From positions 1,054,001-1,118,000 of the forward strand of contig NZ_CP033107.1 of assembly GCF_003856975.1 (NCBI RefSeq): a stretch of 64,000 nucleotides of DNA. Direction: 5' to 3'. Shown here piece after piece: positions 1-8,880 of this stretch. A program made the translations under genes and the position numbers. The stretch is from Plantibacter sp. PA-3-X8 (GTDB lineage: Bacteria; Actinomycetota; Actinomycetes; Actinomycetales; Microbacteriaceae). Within the stretch, counting starts at the first letter, position 1. The number at the start of each line of letters is the position of its first letter. The notes below the pieces were generated by a model. That model worked only from the letters and a program-made list of their open reading frames with translations. It was not told where the DNA came from and did not search any database.

Positions 1-184
1 TGAAGGCGACTTCCTTCGCGGCGTCGAGCACCCGCTGACGGGTCTTCGGGGCGACCTCGCTCCGTCCGTTGATGGCTTTCGAGGCGGTGGCCATCGAGAC
101 GCCTGCGATCCGGGCGACGTCGCCCAAGGTCGCCGCTCGGCCGGGGGTACCGGTTGCCGACGCACTGACGTCACTGTCTGGCAT
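1..184 (-). CDS. LacI-family regulator, N-terminal part
   Basis: Only the first 61 codons lie inside the window; the gene runs off the left edge. The visible part holds a LacI-type helix-turn-helix at about residues 19-40 (LGDVARIAGVS followed by TASKAINGRSEV), the usual position for DNA binding in this family. The ATG at 184 is close to the promoter of the divergent sugar transport operon, and three CGAAA/TTTCG-type sites lie in the gap. By family knowledge it should repress that operon and release on binding a sugar, here perhaps L-arabinose or an arabino-oligosaccharide (inferred from the GH127 gene). Confidence 0.9.
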   Translation of the reverse strand, partial: MPDSDVSASATGTPGRAATLGDVARIAGVSMATASKAINGRSEVAPKTRQRVLDAAKEVAF

Positions 185-200
185 TGCTCCCCCTCTTCGT

Positions 201-287
201 TTCCGAAACGTTACCGGACTTCGCTCTTGACGCTACACCGATCCCAGGCTAGCTTTACCGAAAGGCGTTTCGACAGTTTCGAAAACC
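201..287. promoter_or_regulatory. Probable LacI-family operator cluster
   Basis: Three related sites built from CGAAA/TTTCG half-sites: CCGAAACGTTACC near 204-216, an inverted pair CGAAA-GGCG-TTTCG at 259-272, and the perfect palindrome TTTCGAAA at 277-284. The last two lie just downstream of the predicted -10, where a bound repressor would block transcription. Similar CGAAAC/GTTTCG sites flank the second LacI gene near 60.6 kb. Confidence 0.55.
227..255 (+). promoter_or_regulatory. Sigma-70 type promoter of the sugar transport/GH127 operon
   Basis: TTGACG at 227-232 and TAGCTT at 250-255 are separated by 17 bp. This is the best -35/-10 pair upstream of the solute-binding protein gene, and LacI-like sites follow directly after the -10. 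Confidence 0.6.
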
Positions 288-343
288 TCCCATGCACCGC
301 CGGACCCGACCGGTCCGCTCAACGATGAGTCAGAGGAGTCACC

Positions 344-1639
344 ATGCGCAGCACGCACACCAGACGGATGCAGCGGGTCGGAGGGGTGTTGGCCGCCAGC
401 GCCCTCCTCGTCGGCCTCGCCGCCTGTTCCTCCGGGGGCGGCGGCAGTTCCCCGCTCGCCAGCGCCGGGCCCGAGGGCGTCGACGACGGCTCCGAGCTCA
501 CGCTCTGGACCCGCGCCCCACTCGAGAAGCAGGCGAAGCTGCTCGTCGAGGCCTACAACGCCTCGCACGAGAACCAGGTCAAGCTCACCGTGGTCCCGAA
601 CGACGACTACGTCGCGAAGGTGGGTGCGGCGGCCGGTTCCGACAGTCTCCCCGACCTGTTCGCCGCCGACATCGTGTACGTCCCGAACTGGGTCGAGCAG
701 GGCCTCTTCCAGGACCTCACCGCGAACATCGACGGCCTCGACTTCAAGGACGAGATCAACCAGGGCCACCTCGCCGCCGGCACGTCCGACGGCAAGGAGC
801 ACGTGCTCCCGTTCGTGCTCGACCTGTCGATGCTCTTCTGGAACAAGGAGCTCTACAAGGAGGCCGGCCTCGACCCCGAGCAGGGTCCGACGACCCTCGC
901 CGAGTTCGCCGAGGACGCGAAGGCGGTGCAGGCGCTCAACAAGCCGGACACCTACGGCACCGCCACTGGCCTCAACTGCGGCGGCTGCCTCGTCTTCACG
1001 TGGTTCCCCAGTGTGTGGGCCGACGGTGAGCAGGTCATGAACAAGGAGGGCACCGAGTCGCTCCTCGCTGAGGACGGCGCGAAGGAGGTCTACAGCACGT
1101 GGGCCGACCTGTGGAAGTCGGGCGCCGTGCTCCCCTCCTCGAAGGACGAGGCCGGACCCACCTGGACCGCCGGCTTCACCGAGGGCAAGGTCGGCGTCAT
1201 GCCGTACCCGGCGACGCTGCTCTCCTCCACTCCCTTCGACGTGGGCGTGTCCGGCATCCCCGGCCCGAAGGGCGGCGACTCGACCTTCGTCGGTGGCGAC
1301 GGCATCGGCGTCTCGAAGGACAGCAAGAAGGCCGCACAGTCGTGGAACTTCCTCAGCTGGCTGATGTCCGAGGACGCGCAGGTCGGTGTCCTCGCGAAGG
1401 ACAACGACGTCGTCTCCCGCTCCGACCTCGCCGAGAACGAGTACTCGAGCAAGGACCCGCGCCTCGTCACGATCAACGAGGTCGCCTCGAAGGGTGACAC
1501 CCCGTACTCGCTGAACTTCCAGGAGGCCTTCAACTCGCCGACCAGCCCGTGGCTGACCCTCGTGCGGAACGCGGTCCTCGAGGGCACCGACACGGTCGAC
1601 GCCGACAGCGACGCGATCACGGACGTGCTCTCGCAGTAG
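344..1639 (+). CDS. Carbohydrate ABC transporter substrate-binding lipoprotein
   Basis: 431 aa extracellular sugar-binding protein (SBP family 1 type). The N-terminus has an arginine-rich start, a hydrophobic stretch and a lipobox LAAC with the lipidated Cys at residue 28, so it should be anchored to the outer face of the membrane. The rest reads as a typical solute-binding fold (ELTLWTRAPLEKQAKL near residue 50; DLFAADIVYVPNW near 104). AGGAG at 331-335 supports the ATG at 344. It is the first gene of an operon with two permeases and a GH127 enzyme; the sugar is inferred to be arabinofuranose-containing. Confidence 0.9.
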   Translation: MRSTHTRRMQRVGGVLAASALLVGLAACSSGGGGSSPLASAGPEGVDDGSELTLWTRAPLEKQAKLLVEAYNASHENQVKLTVVPNDDYVAKVGAAAGSDSLPDLFAADIVYVPNWVEQGLFQDLTANIDGLDFKDEINQGHLAAGTSDGKEHVLPFVLDLSMLFWNKELYKEAGLDPEQGPTTLAEFAEDAKAVQALNKPDTYGTATGLNCGGCLVFTWFPSVWADGEQVMNKEGTESLLAEDGAKEVYSTWADLWKSGAVLPSSKDEAGPTWTAGFTEGKVGVMPYPATLLSSTPFDVGVSGIPGPKGGDSTFVGGDGIGVSKDSKKAAQSWNFLSWLMSEDAQVGVLAKDNDVVSRSDLAENEYSSKDPRLVTINEVASKGDTPYSLNFQEAFNSPTSPWLTLVRNAVLEGTDTVDADSDAITDVLSQ

Positions 1640-1717
1640 CCCGATCCGCCGGTGCGCCGCCGTGATCCCCCCATCGCGACGGCGCACCGGCGCCCACCCG
1701 TTCGAAAGGTCCCACCC

Positions 1718-2635
1718 ATGAGTACCACCCTCGCCAGACGAGGCCCGACGGACTCGGTCGGCGCCCGGAAGCGTCGAGCCGTGCACGCCCGCACCGGCTG
1801 GTTGTTCGCGCTCCCCACCGCCGTGTTCGTCATCTTGCTGTTCCTCGTCCCACTGGGCCTCGTGTTCCAGATGGCGGCCTCCGACTGGCCGCTCCTCGGT
1901 GGCAACCAGGGTGTGAACTTCCCCGAGAACTTCCCGAAGGCGATCGACAACCGCTTCTTCCTCGACTCGGTGGTCTTCACGCTGAAGTACACCGTCATCG
2001 CGACGGTCCTCCTCATCGGCCTCGGGCTCGGCCTCGCGCTCCTCGTCCAGGAGTCCAGCCGATGGAAGGGCTTCCTCCGCACCGCCTTCCTCATCCCGAG
2101 CGCCCTCGGCCTCGCCTCGGCGTCGCTCCTGTTCTACGTCCTGTACTCGCCGATCGCGGGTCCGTTCGCCGACCTCACGAAGGCCATGGGCTTCACCTTC
2201 CTCGGGACCCCGGACGCGGCGCTCTGGTCGACGGTCTTCCTCATCGTCTGGCGCTTCGCCGGCTTCTACATGCTGCTCATGCTCGTGGGCCTGCAGGGGA
2301 TCCCGGAGGAGGTCTACGAGGCGGCGCGCATCGACGGCGCGTCACGCTGGCAGACCTTCCGCGACATCACGGTCCCGCTGCTGAAGCCGACGCTCGCGCT
2401 GACGACGGTGATGTGCGTCACCGGCTCACTCCTCGCGTTCGAGCAGTTCTACATCCTCACCAAGGGCGGGCCGGACAACAGCACCATCACCGTCGTCCAG
2501 CTCATCTACAACGTGGCGTTCCAGGGCCCGAACAACCTCGGCGTCGCCGGTGCGCTGTCGGTCATCGTGCTCGCCGCGCTCATCGTCATCAACATCGTGC
2601 AGATCCGCGCGTTCAGCAAGAAGGTCGAGGACTGA
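1718..2635 (+). CDS. Sugar ABC transporter permease (MalF/LacF type)
   Basis: 305 aa integral membrane protein with about six membrane segments. The cytoplasmic EAA loop that docks the ATPase is visible at residues ~197-212 (EVYEAARIDGASRW). GAAAGG at 1704-1709 places the start at ATG 1718 rather than at upstream GTG codons. It forms the transmembrane channel together with the next gene, two bases downstream. No ATPase gene is present, so a shared MsiK-type ATPase encoded elsewhere is expected, as is usual for this transporter class in actinobacteria. Confidence 0.9.
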   Translation: MSTTLARRGPTDSVGARKRRAVHARTGWLFALPTAVFVILLFLVPLGLVFQMAASDWPLLGGNQGVNFPENFPKAIDNRFFLDSVVFTLKYTVIATVLLIGLGLGLALLVQESSRWKGFLRTAFLIPSALGLASASLLFYVLYSPIAGPFADLTKAMGFTFLGTPDAALWSTVFLIVWRFAGFYMLLMLVGLQGIPEEVYEAARIDGASRWQTFRDITVPLLKPTLALTTVMCVTGSLLAFEQFYILTKGGPDNSTITVVQLIYNVAFQGPNNLGVAGALSVIVLAALIVINIVQIRAFSKKVED

Positions 2636-2637
2636 GC

Positions 2638-3561
2638 ATGACCATCACCCGAAAGGAACCGGCCACCGTCACCTCGACGATGCCCGACGTCCGTGGTCAC
2701 GGACGCAATCGCGGCCGCGGACGCGACGGGAAACCGACGAACTTCTTCGGTATCGCCATCCGGATGCCGTTCTGGATCTTCACGGCGGCGCTCGCCGTGA
2801 TCTTCCTCTACCCGCTCGTCTGGACCGCCGTGCGATCGGTCTCCCCGCTCGCCGGCACGAACCAGACCGAGGGCTGGGGGCTCGGCAACTACATCACCCT
2901 CGCCGGCTACCAGGACGGCATCCTGCAGTACATCGGCAACTCGGCGTTCGTCTCGCTGCTGACCGTGGTCCTGACGCTCGTGATCTCGTTGTTCGGCGGC
3001 TACGCCTTCGCGCGGTTCCAGTTCCGCGGCAAGAACGCCCTGTTCCTCGCGACCATCGCGATCCTCATGGTCCCGTACGCCACGTTGCTCATCCCGCTCT
3101 ACGTGCTCCTCAACCTGGTCGGGCTGTCGAACTCGCTCGTCGGCGTGGCGCTCGTGCTCACCATGTTCCAGCTGCCGTTCTCGACCTTCATGATGCGCAT
3201 CGCCTTCGAGTCGATCCCGAAGGAGCTCGATGAGGCGGCGATGGTCGACGGCTGCAACTCCTGGACCGTGCTCTGGAAGGTGCTCGTCCCGGCGGTCAAG
3301 CCCGGCCTCATCACCGTGGGACTGTTCGCGTTCCTCGCGGCCTGGAACGACTTCATGGCGCCGCTGATCCTCATCAACGACTCGGCGAAGATGACCCTGC
3401 CGCTCGCGGTCTCGAACCTGCGCGGCCAGGTCCAGGGCGTCGTCGACTACGGCGCGACCGAAGCCGGCGTCGTGGTCCTCGCGCTGCCGTGCATCCTCCT
3501 CTTCCTCATCCTCCAACGTCACTACGTGCGCGGCTTCATGTCCGGCGCCTTCAAGGGGTAA
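2638..3561 (+). CDS. Sugar ABC transporter permease (MalG type)
   Basis: 307 aa second permease of the sugar importer. It has an N-terminal Arg-rich cytoplasmic segment, about six membrane helices and an EAA loop at residues ~194-210 (KELDEAAMVDGCNSW), matching the MalG branch of binding-protein-dependent permeases. The start follows the previous stop by two bases, indicating translational coupling in the operon. It pairs with the MalF-type permease to move the sugar delivered by the lipoprotein. Confidence 0.9.
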   Translation: MTITRKEPATVTSTMPDVRGHGRNRGRGRDGKPTNFFGIAIRMPFWIFTAALAVIFLYPLVWTAVRSVSPLAGTNQTEGWGLGNYITLAGYQDGILQYIGNSAFVSLLTVVLTLVISLFGGYAFARFQFRGKNALFLATIAILMVPYATLLIPLYVLLNLVGLSNSLVGVALVLTMFQLPFSTFMMRIAFESIPKELDEAAMVDGCNSWTVLWKVLVPAVKPGLITVGLFAFLAAWNDFMAPLILINDSAKMTLPLAVSNLRGQVQGVVDYGATEAGVVVLALPCILLFLILQRHYVRGFMSGAFKG

Positions 3562-3563
3562 CC

Positions 3564-5549
3564 ATGAGCACCACCACCAGCACCACGCCCACGATGTCCA
3601 CTACGCCAACTCCGTCGGTGACCGTGGCAGCCCCGGTCGTCCCTACCACCGGCGCGCTCACACCGCTCGGCCTCGACGAGGTGCGCATCACCGACGGCTT
3701 CTGGGCCGACCGCCAGCGGGTCAACGGCACGGCGACGCTGCCGCACGTCGAACACTGGCTCGAGCGGGAGGGCTGGCTCCGCAACTTCGACCTCGCCGCC
3801 GCCGGCACGCTTCCCGAGGGTCGCCGCGGACGCGAGTTCGCCGACTCCGAGGTCTACAAGTACCTCGAGGCCGTCGCGTGGGAGCTCGGACGGCTCGGCG
3901 GTGACGAAGCGCTCGAGTCGCGGTTCCGCGCGATCGTCGACCGGGTCGCCGCCGCACAGGAGGCCGACGGCTATCTGAACACCCGCTTCGGTCGCCCGGG
4001 TCAGGGTGAGCGCTGGTCGGATCTCGAGTGGGGGCACGAGCTGTACTGCCTCGGCCACCTCTTCCAGGCGGCCGTCGCCCGGGAGCGGACGAGCCCTGGC
4101 TCCGACGACGGGCTCCTCGGGATCGCGACGCGGGCCGCCGACCTCATCTGCGAGGTCTTCGGCACCGACGGCATCCAGTCCGTGTGCGGGCACGCCGAGG
4201 TCGAGGTGGGCCTCGCGGAGCTGTCACGGGTGACGGGCGAGCCGCGCTACCTCGAACTCGCGTCGCTGTTCGTCGAGCGTCGCGGCACCGGCGTGCTCCA
4301 GGACATCGAGTGGGGCCGCGCCTACTTCCAGGACGACGTGCCGATCCGCGAGGCCGAGGCGTTGCGGGGTCATGCGGTCCGCGCGAACTACCTCGCGGCC
4401 GGCGCGACCGACATCGCGGTCGAGCAGAGTGACGCCGGCTTGCTCGACGCCCTCCGCGGCCAGTGGGACCGGACGATCGCGCGCCGCACCTACCTCACCG
4501 GCGGGCAGGGCTCGCACCACCAGGACGAGGCGTTCGGTGAGGACTTCGAGTTGCCGTCCGATCGCGCGTACTCCGAGACCTGCGCCGGCATCGCCTCCAT
4601 CATGTTCAGCTGGCGGCTCCTCCTCGAGGACCGCGACGTCCGGTACGCGGACCACATCGAGCGGGTGTTGTACAACGTCGTCGCGACCTCGCCGTCGGCC
4701 GCCGGCACCGCGTTCTTCTACGCCAACACGCTGCACCAGCGGACGCCGGGGGAGTCGAGCCCGGACGACGAGGTGTCGCCCCGAGCGTCGTCCTCCGAGC
4801 GTGCGCCCTGGTTCGACGTCTCCTGCTGCCCACCGAACGTCGCCCGCACGCTCGCGAGCCTCGCGGCCTTCATCGCCACGAGCGACGACCGCGGCGTGCA
4901 GATCCATCAGTTCGCATCGGCGACGATCGACACGGTCATCGGCGGCGAGCATGGCGGGCGGTTCCGGGCCGAGCTCGTGACCGACTACCCGCGCTCCGGT
5001 GTCGTCACCATGCGGATCGTGGAGGCGCCGAGTGGACCGGTGACCGTCTCGCTCCGCGTGCCGTCGTGGGCTGATGACGCGGTGGTGACCGTCCGACCCG
5101 TCGACGGGGAGCCCACCGATCGCGCCGTCACCCCGGGCTACGCCGACGTCGAGCGGTCCTTCGTCCCCGGTGACGTCGTGGAGCTCGCGTTCAGCGTCCG
5201 TCCGCGGGTCACCCTGCCGGATCCCCGCGTGGACGCCATCCGTGGCAGCGTCGCGATCGAGCGCGGACCCGAGGTCTACTGCGTCGAGTCGGTGGACCTC
5301 CCGGGCGGTGACGAGGCGATCGCGCGTATCGAGGTGGGGGAGGGTGTCGTGCCCGTCGAGGACGCGGACGGTCGGCTGTCGATCGAGCTGCGTACCCGGA
5401 GTCTCGCCGACACCGCCTGGCCGTACGGCGATGCGTTCGCCGGGTCGGGACCCGATGAGACCTTCACCGCGAGCATCGCGCCGTACCATTCGTGGGCCGA
5501 GCGCGGGCCGTCCACGATGCGTGTCTGGATCCCGATCGCCCGGGCGTGA
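3564..5549 (+). CDS. GH127 beta-L-arabinofuranosidase (DUF1680 family)
   Basis: 661 aa cytoplasmic glycosidase; no signal peptide. A Thr/Pro-rich N-terminal tail (~35 aa) precedes an (alpha/alpha)6-barrel region with [16 protein letters not shown] near residue 313. The zinc/cysteine centre of GH127 is visible: Glu338 and Cys340 in SETCA and Cys421-Cys422 in SCCPPN, closely matching the Glu338/Cys340/Cys417/Cys418 set of Bifidobacterium HypBA1, where Cys417 is the nucleophile. The start ATG is two bases after the permease stop. It likely removes beta-L-arabinofuranose from imported oligosaccharides; a GH146-like specificity cannot be excluded. Confidence 0.9.
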   Translation: MSTTTSTTPTMSTTPTPSVTVAAPVVPTTGALTPLGLDEVRITDGFWADRQRVNGTATLPHVEHWLEREGWLRNFDLAAAGTLPEGRRGREFADSEVYKYLEAVAWELGRLGGDEALESRFRAIVDRVAAAQEADGYLNTRFGRPGQGERWSDLEWGHELYCLGHLFQAAVARERTSPGSDDGLLGIATRAADLICEVFGTDGIQSVCGHAEVEVGLAELSRVTGEPRYLELASLFVERRGTGVLQDIEWGRAYFQDDVPIREAEALRGHAVRANYLAAGATDIAVEQSDAGLLDALRGQWDRTIARRTYLTGGQGSHHQDEAFGEDFELPSDRAYSETCAGIASIMFSWRLLLEDRDVRYADHIERVLYNVVATSPSAAGTAFFYANTLHQRTPGESSPDDEVSPRASSSERAPWFDVSCCPPNVARTLASLAAFIATSDDRGVQIHQFASATIDTVIGGEHGGRFRAELVTDYPRSGVVTMRIVEAPSGPVTVSLRVPSWADDAVVTVRPVDGEPTDRAVTPGYADVERSFVPGDVVELAFSVRPRVTLPDPRVDAIRGSVAIERGPEVYCVESVDLPGGDEAIARIEVGEGVVPVEDADGRLSIELRTRSLADTAWPYGDAFAGSGPDETFTASIAPYHSWAERGPSTMRVWIPIARA

Positions 5550-5601
5550 GGGCGGAGCGCGTCATACTGGTGTCCTGTCGACCAGCGATCCGGAAGCAGC
5601 C

Positions 5602-6306
5602 ATGACGTATCCTCCGAACCCCGAGGTCCCCTCCGGCCAGCCGCAGGGCGGCCAGCCACAGTCCGGCCAGGCACCCTACGGGCAACCGTACGGGCAGCCG
5701 CAGTACGGCCAAGCACCCTACGGCCAGCCGCAGTACGGCCAGGCACCGTACGGTCAGCCGCAGTACATCGCGCCCCCGCTCCGGGGTGCCAGCTCGCCGG
5801 ACGACCTGACCCTGCCGCTCTACGGGGCCACGTTCCGCCAGGCCACCAAGCGGTTCTTCAAGCAGTACGCGAACTTCTCGGGGCGCGCGTCGCTCAGCGA
5901 GTACTGGTGGAGTTCGCTGCTCACGACGATCCTGATCCTCATCCCGACGCTGCTCGTCATGGTCGGTGCCATCATGACCGGCGTCGCAGCAGCGACGGCT
6001 GCGCAGGAAGAAGACCTGTCCGGGGGTGGCTATGACTTCGCGGAGCCTGGGCCCATGGAGTTCGGCATGCGTGTGCTCCTCATCCTCGGCGTGATCCTGC
6101 TGTTGGTGGTGTGGTTCGCCCTCATCGTGCCGAGCCTGGCGATCACCTGGCGGCGCCTGCACGACGCGAACTTCCCCGGCCCGTACTACTTCTTCACACT
6201 CGTCCCCTCGATCGGAAGCGTCATCATCCTGGTCCTCGTGCTGCTTCCGTCGAAGCCCGAAGGGCAGCGCTTCGATCGTCCGGCTCAGGTGTCGTCCGGG
6301 CGCTGA
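5602..6306 (+). CDS. DUF805 family membrane protein with Gln/Pro/Gly/Tyr-rich N-terminus
   Basis: 234 aa. The first ~60 residues are a low-complexity cytoplasmic tail of repeated [14 protein letters not shown] units; the DNA shows the matching 24-27 bp repeats at 5670-5765. A DUF805 core follows: [19 protein letters not shown] near residue 90, then three hydrophobic segments and a [11 protein letters not shown] motif near 185, all typical of this family. The function of DUF805 proteins is unknown; disordered tails of this type are common in Microbacteriaceae members. It appears to be a single gene. Confidence 0.85.
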   Translation: MTYPPNPEVPSGQPQGGQPQSGQAPYGQPYGQPQYGQAPYGQPQYGQAPYGQPQYIAPPLRGASSPDDLTLPLYGATFRQATKRFFKQYANFSGRASLSEYWWSSLLTTILILIPTLLVMVGAIMTGVAAATAAQEEDLSGGGYDFAEPGPMEFGMRVLLILGVILLLVVWFALIVPSLAITWRRLHDANFPGPYYFFTLVPSIGSVIILVLVLLPSKPEGQRFDRPAQVSSGR

Positions 6307-6324
6307 GGTCGCAGGAGACGCGGT

Positions 6325-7599
6325 TCACTGCGGCAGCCCGGCGGCCTTCCGCAGCAGCACGTCGCGCTCCCGGTCGTTCGCTGCGAGGTGCGCGGCGGTC
6401 AGGAGTTCCGAGCGTGCCTCCTCGATGCGCCCCAGCCGTGCGAGCAGCTCGCCGCGGACGCTCGGGATGAGGTGCGACCCCCGGAGCGACGCATCGTCGG
6501 CGAGACCGTCGACGATGCGGAGCGCCGTCGCCGGGCCGGTCGCCATCGACACCGCGATCGCGCGGTTGAGTTCGACGACCGGGTTCGGGGCGATCCGTCC
6601 GAGCGCCTCGTAGAGGATCACGATCTGCTCCCAGTCCGTCGCCTCCACGCTCGGAGCGACCGAGTGGCACTGCGCGATGGCCGCCTGGAGCGCGTAAGCG
6701 CCGCGTCCCCGTCCGAGGGCGTCGGCGCGGCTGAGCGCGGCCGTCCCTCGGACGATCTGCGCCCGGTCCCAACGCTCGCGGTGCTGGTCGGCGAGCAGGA
6801 TCGCGGAGCCGTCGGGTGCGACGCGGGCGGCGAAGCGTGAGGCCTGGAACTCCATGAGGGCGACGAGCGCGTGCGCCTCCGGCTCGCGGGGGACGAGCGC
6901 GACGAGGCGTCGGCCCAGCCGCAGGGCCTCGTTCGCGAGGTCGGCACGGATCCAGGTCGGTCCGCTCGTCGCCGCGAACCCCTCGGTGAAGAGCAGGTAG
7001 ACGACGCCGAGGACGGCCGACAGGCGCCGGGGCCACTCGGCAGGGTCCGGCGCCTCGAAGTGGACGTTCGCCGCGGCGAGCGTCTTCTTCGCACGGGTGA
7101 TCCTCGCCTGCACCGTCGGCACCGGGACGAGGAGCATCCGGGCGATCTCCTGGGTGGTGAGGCCGCTGACGACCCGCAGCGTCAGCGCCACCTGCGACTC
7201 CCGCGAGAGCGCCGGGTGGCAGGCGGTGAAGACGAGCCGCAGCACGTCGTCCCCGATCGGCTCCCAGTCGAGGTCGCTCGCCTGCTCAAGATCCCGGGCG
7301 AGCGACCGGTACCGCTCATCGAGGGCTGCCCGACGTCGCCACCCGTCGATCGCGCGACGTTTGGCCACCATCGTCAGCCACGCACCCGGGGTGCGCGGCA
7401 CGCCGTCGCGCGGCCAGTGTTCGAGGGCCTCCAGCAGAGCCTTCTGAGCGAGGTCCTCCGCCAGGCCGAGGTCGCCGGTCAGCTTCGTGAGGGTCGCGAC
7501 GATCCGCGCGCTCTCGATCCGCCAGACGCTGTCGACCACGCGCCGGGCGGCCTCATCGCCGTCCGCCGCGCCGGTGTCGGTCATGTCGGCGTCGGTCAT
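6325..7599 (-). CDS. ECF-type sigma factor, ECF42-like with long C-terminal extension
   Basis: 424 aa. Region 2 begins near residue 17 (VDSVWRIESARIVATLTKLTGD, here broken: RIESARIVATL and DLGLAEDLAQKALLEAL), and region 4 contains LTTQEIARMLLVPVPTVQARI. The remaining ~230 residues are the TPR-like/DUF6596 extension (LLFTEGFAAT motif) that defines ECF42-type sigma factors. No anti-sigma gene is adjacent. The gene directly follows a YCII/DGPF protein, the usual ECF42 partner, and overlaps the partner's intergenic sequence by a few bases. ATG 7599 is chosen; ATG 7584 is an alternative. Target genes are unknown. Confidence 0.85.
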   Translation of the reverse strand: MTDADMTDTGAADGDEAARRVVDSVWRIESARIVATLTKLTGDLGLAEDLAQKALLEALEHWPRDGVPRTPGAWLTMVAKRRAIDGWRRRAALDERYRSLARDLEQASDLDWEPIGDDVLRLVFTACHPALSRESQVALTLRVVSGLTTQEIARMLLVPVPTVQARITRAKKTLAAANVHFEAPDPAEWPRRLSAVLGVVYLLFTEGFAATSGPTWIRADLANEALRLGRRLVALVPREPEAHALVALMEFQASRFAARVAPDGSAILLADQHRERWDRAQIVRGTAALSRADALGRGRGAYALQAAIAQCHSVAPSVEATDWEQIVILYEALGRIAPNPVVELNRAIAVSMATGPATALRIVDGLADDASLRGSHLIPSVRGELLARLGRIEEARSELLTAAHLAANDRERDVLLRKAAGLPQ

Positions 7600-7621
7600 G
7601 TCCGTCTCGCGTCGGTCGTGC

Positions 7622-8065
7622 TCAGGCCGGGCCGGCCGCCGGCTTCGCCACACCTTCCTGCGCCCGCCACTCCTGCTCCTTCTGGAGGTACTCGTTGTCG
7701 GCGTGGTCGGCGAAGTCCGTCTCGTCGGTCACACGGCGCACCTCGATCTTGTTGCCGGGGCCGAGCGGCGCACGGCCGGCCCATTCGATGGCCTCCTCGC
7801 GGGTGGCGACCTCGATTGTCCAGAACCCGTTGAAGAGCTCGTGGAGTTCGCCGTAGGGGCCGTCGGTGACGATCGGCGCCTCGGTCGTGAACTCGACGAC
7901 GGCGCCCTGTGCGGCGTCGGTGAGACCGTCACCGCCGACCATCACGCCGGCGTTGATCATCGACTCGTTGTAGGCGCCCATCGCGTTGATGACCGCTTCG
8001 AAGTCCATGTCCTCGAGCTTCTCGACGGACCCGCTGTTGCGCATGATGAGCATGTACTTCGACAT
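7622..8065 (-). CDS. YCII/DGPF-motif protein, partner of the ECF42 sigma factor
   Basis: 147 aa. It has the YCII-related fold signature MSKYMLIMRNSG at the N-terminus and the hallmark DGP motif (VTDGPYGE, near residue 75), with GFWTIEVATREEAIEWA after it. Such proteins are consistently encoded beside ECF42 sigma factors; the sigma factor usually drives its own DGPF gene. A GGAGAA ribosome site precedes ATG 8065. The biochemical role is unknown; it may act as a sensor or ligand-binding partner of the sigma factor (inference). Confidence 0.85.
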   Translation of the reverse strand: MSKYMLIMRNSGSVEKLEDMDFEAVINAMGAYNESMINAGVMVGGDGLTDAAQGAVVEFTTEAPIVTDGPYGELHELFNGFWTIEVATREEAIEWAGRAPLGPGNKIEVRRVTDETDFADHADNEYLQKEQEWRAQEGVAKPAAGPA

Positions 8066-8279
8066 CGTTTTCTCCTGTCGTCAGGGGCGCTGATCGCCCG
8101 CCTCACTCTGACGTCGAACGGCGAACACGGAAATCGACATCGCGGTCAGAATATCCTCGGCGGGTGCCCGATGGGGAGGGTGAACGGATCGCGGCGGCCA
8201 GGTGTCCGGCGGGAGAACAGCGGCGGACGGAAGTCGCGATTCACAGCCCAGGCAACAACTGTGGGTTGATACTGAGTCC

Positions 8280-8483
8280 ATGGCAACTGAGATCGACCAC
8301 GAAGAGATCATCCGTCAGCTCACTGCGAAGCTGAGCGAGAAGTACTCGGGGGTCGATTCCGCTCGGATCGGCGAGCTCGTGCGCGAAGAGGTCAGCGCGC
8401 TCGCCGAACGTCCGGTCCAGGATTACGTGACCGTCCTCGCCGAGCGTGCGGTCAAGAAGTCCCTCAAGCGCGCCGAGAAGTAA
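8280..8483 (+). CDS. Small helical protein, probable three-helix-bundle family
   Basis: 67 aa, entirely charged and helical by composition (EIDHEEIIRQLTAKLSEKY near the start). It resembles the short three-helix-bundle dimerization proteins common in actinobacteria, often next to phosphotransferases or regulators; no such neighbour is present here. GATACT lies 6 nt before the ATG and no Shine-Dalgarno is seen, which suggests a leaderless message. Function is not known. Confidence 0.65.
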   Translation: MATEIDHEEIIRQLTAKLSEKYSGVDSARIGELVREEVSALAERPVQDYVTVLAERAVKKSLKRAEK

Positions 8484-8506
8484 CGGTCCCGTCGCCGGGC
8501 GGATCG

Positions 8507-8692
8507 CTACCGGTCAGGTCTGCTCGTCAGCGCCTCGATCGAGACCACGATGACGATGCAGACGACGAGCAGGATGAACACGTTCGGGTTCAGGGTCAGC
8601 GCGTAGAGGACGACGGCGATCAGCACGAGGACGCCGATGATGACGATCGCGCGGCGTGGTGATCTCCGCCTCGTCCGGTTCAGGTCTGCCAT
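8507..8692 (-). CDS. Small membrane protein, unknown function
   Basis: 61 aa. An Arg-rich cytoplasmic N-terminus (NRTRRRSPRRA) is followed by two hydrophobic segments at about residues 15-32 and 37-52. GAGGGGG upstream of ATG 8692 is a good ribosome site, which argues for a real gene. It is convergent with the preceding small helical protein. No family is recognised. Confidence 0.6.
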   Translation of the reverse strand: MADLNRTRRRSPRRAIVIIGVLVLIAVVLYALTLNPNVFILLVVCIVIVVSIEALTSRPDR

Positions 8693-8789
8693 GGTGCCCC
8701 CTCGCTGATGGTCGGTCGAATCTCCAGACTATGAGTGCCCGGCCACCCGCGCGCCCAGTCTCTGTCGATAGACTCGGCTCGGGTACTTT

Positions 8790-8805
8790 TGTCGATGAGT
8801 CGACA
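8790..8805. promoter_or_regulatory. Inverted repeat, possible operator
   Basis: TGTCGA-tgag-TCGACA is a perfect 6-bp-arm inverted repeat 76 bp before the sugar isomerase start, with a related half-site (TGTCGATAGACTCGG) near 8763. A regulator site is plausible; none is adjacent. Confidence 0.35.
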
Positions 8806-8880
8806 GAAGCGGTCCGGCTCGGTGTCCGTCACCGATCCGATCGCCCGTCGGTGCCCGCCCGAAGCTACGAAGGAGTACCC

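Noticed and set aside
5670..5765. DNA tandem repeat as mobile element
   Set aside because: The repeat encodes the [10 protein letters not shown] units of the DUF805 protein and stays in frame; it is a coding low-complexity tail.
8066..8279. Gene between the YCII and small helical protein genes
   Set aside because: No start with ribosome site and no protein-like sequence was seen; probably only promoters.
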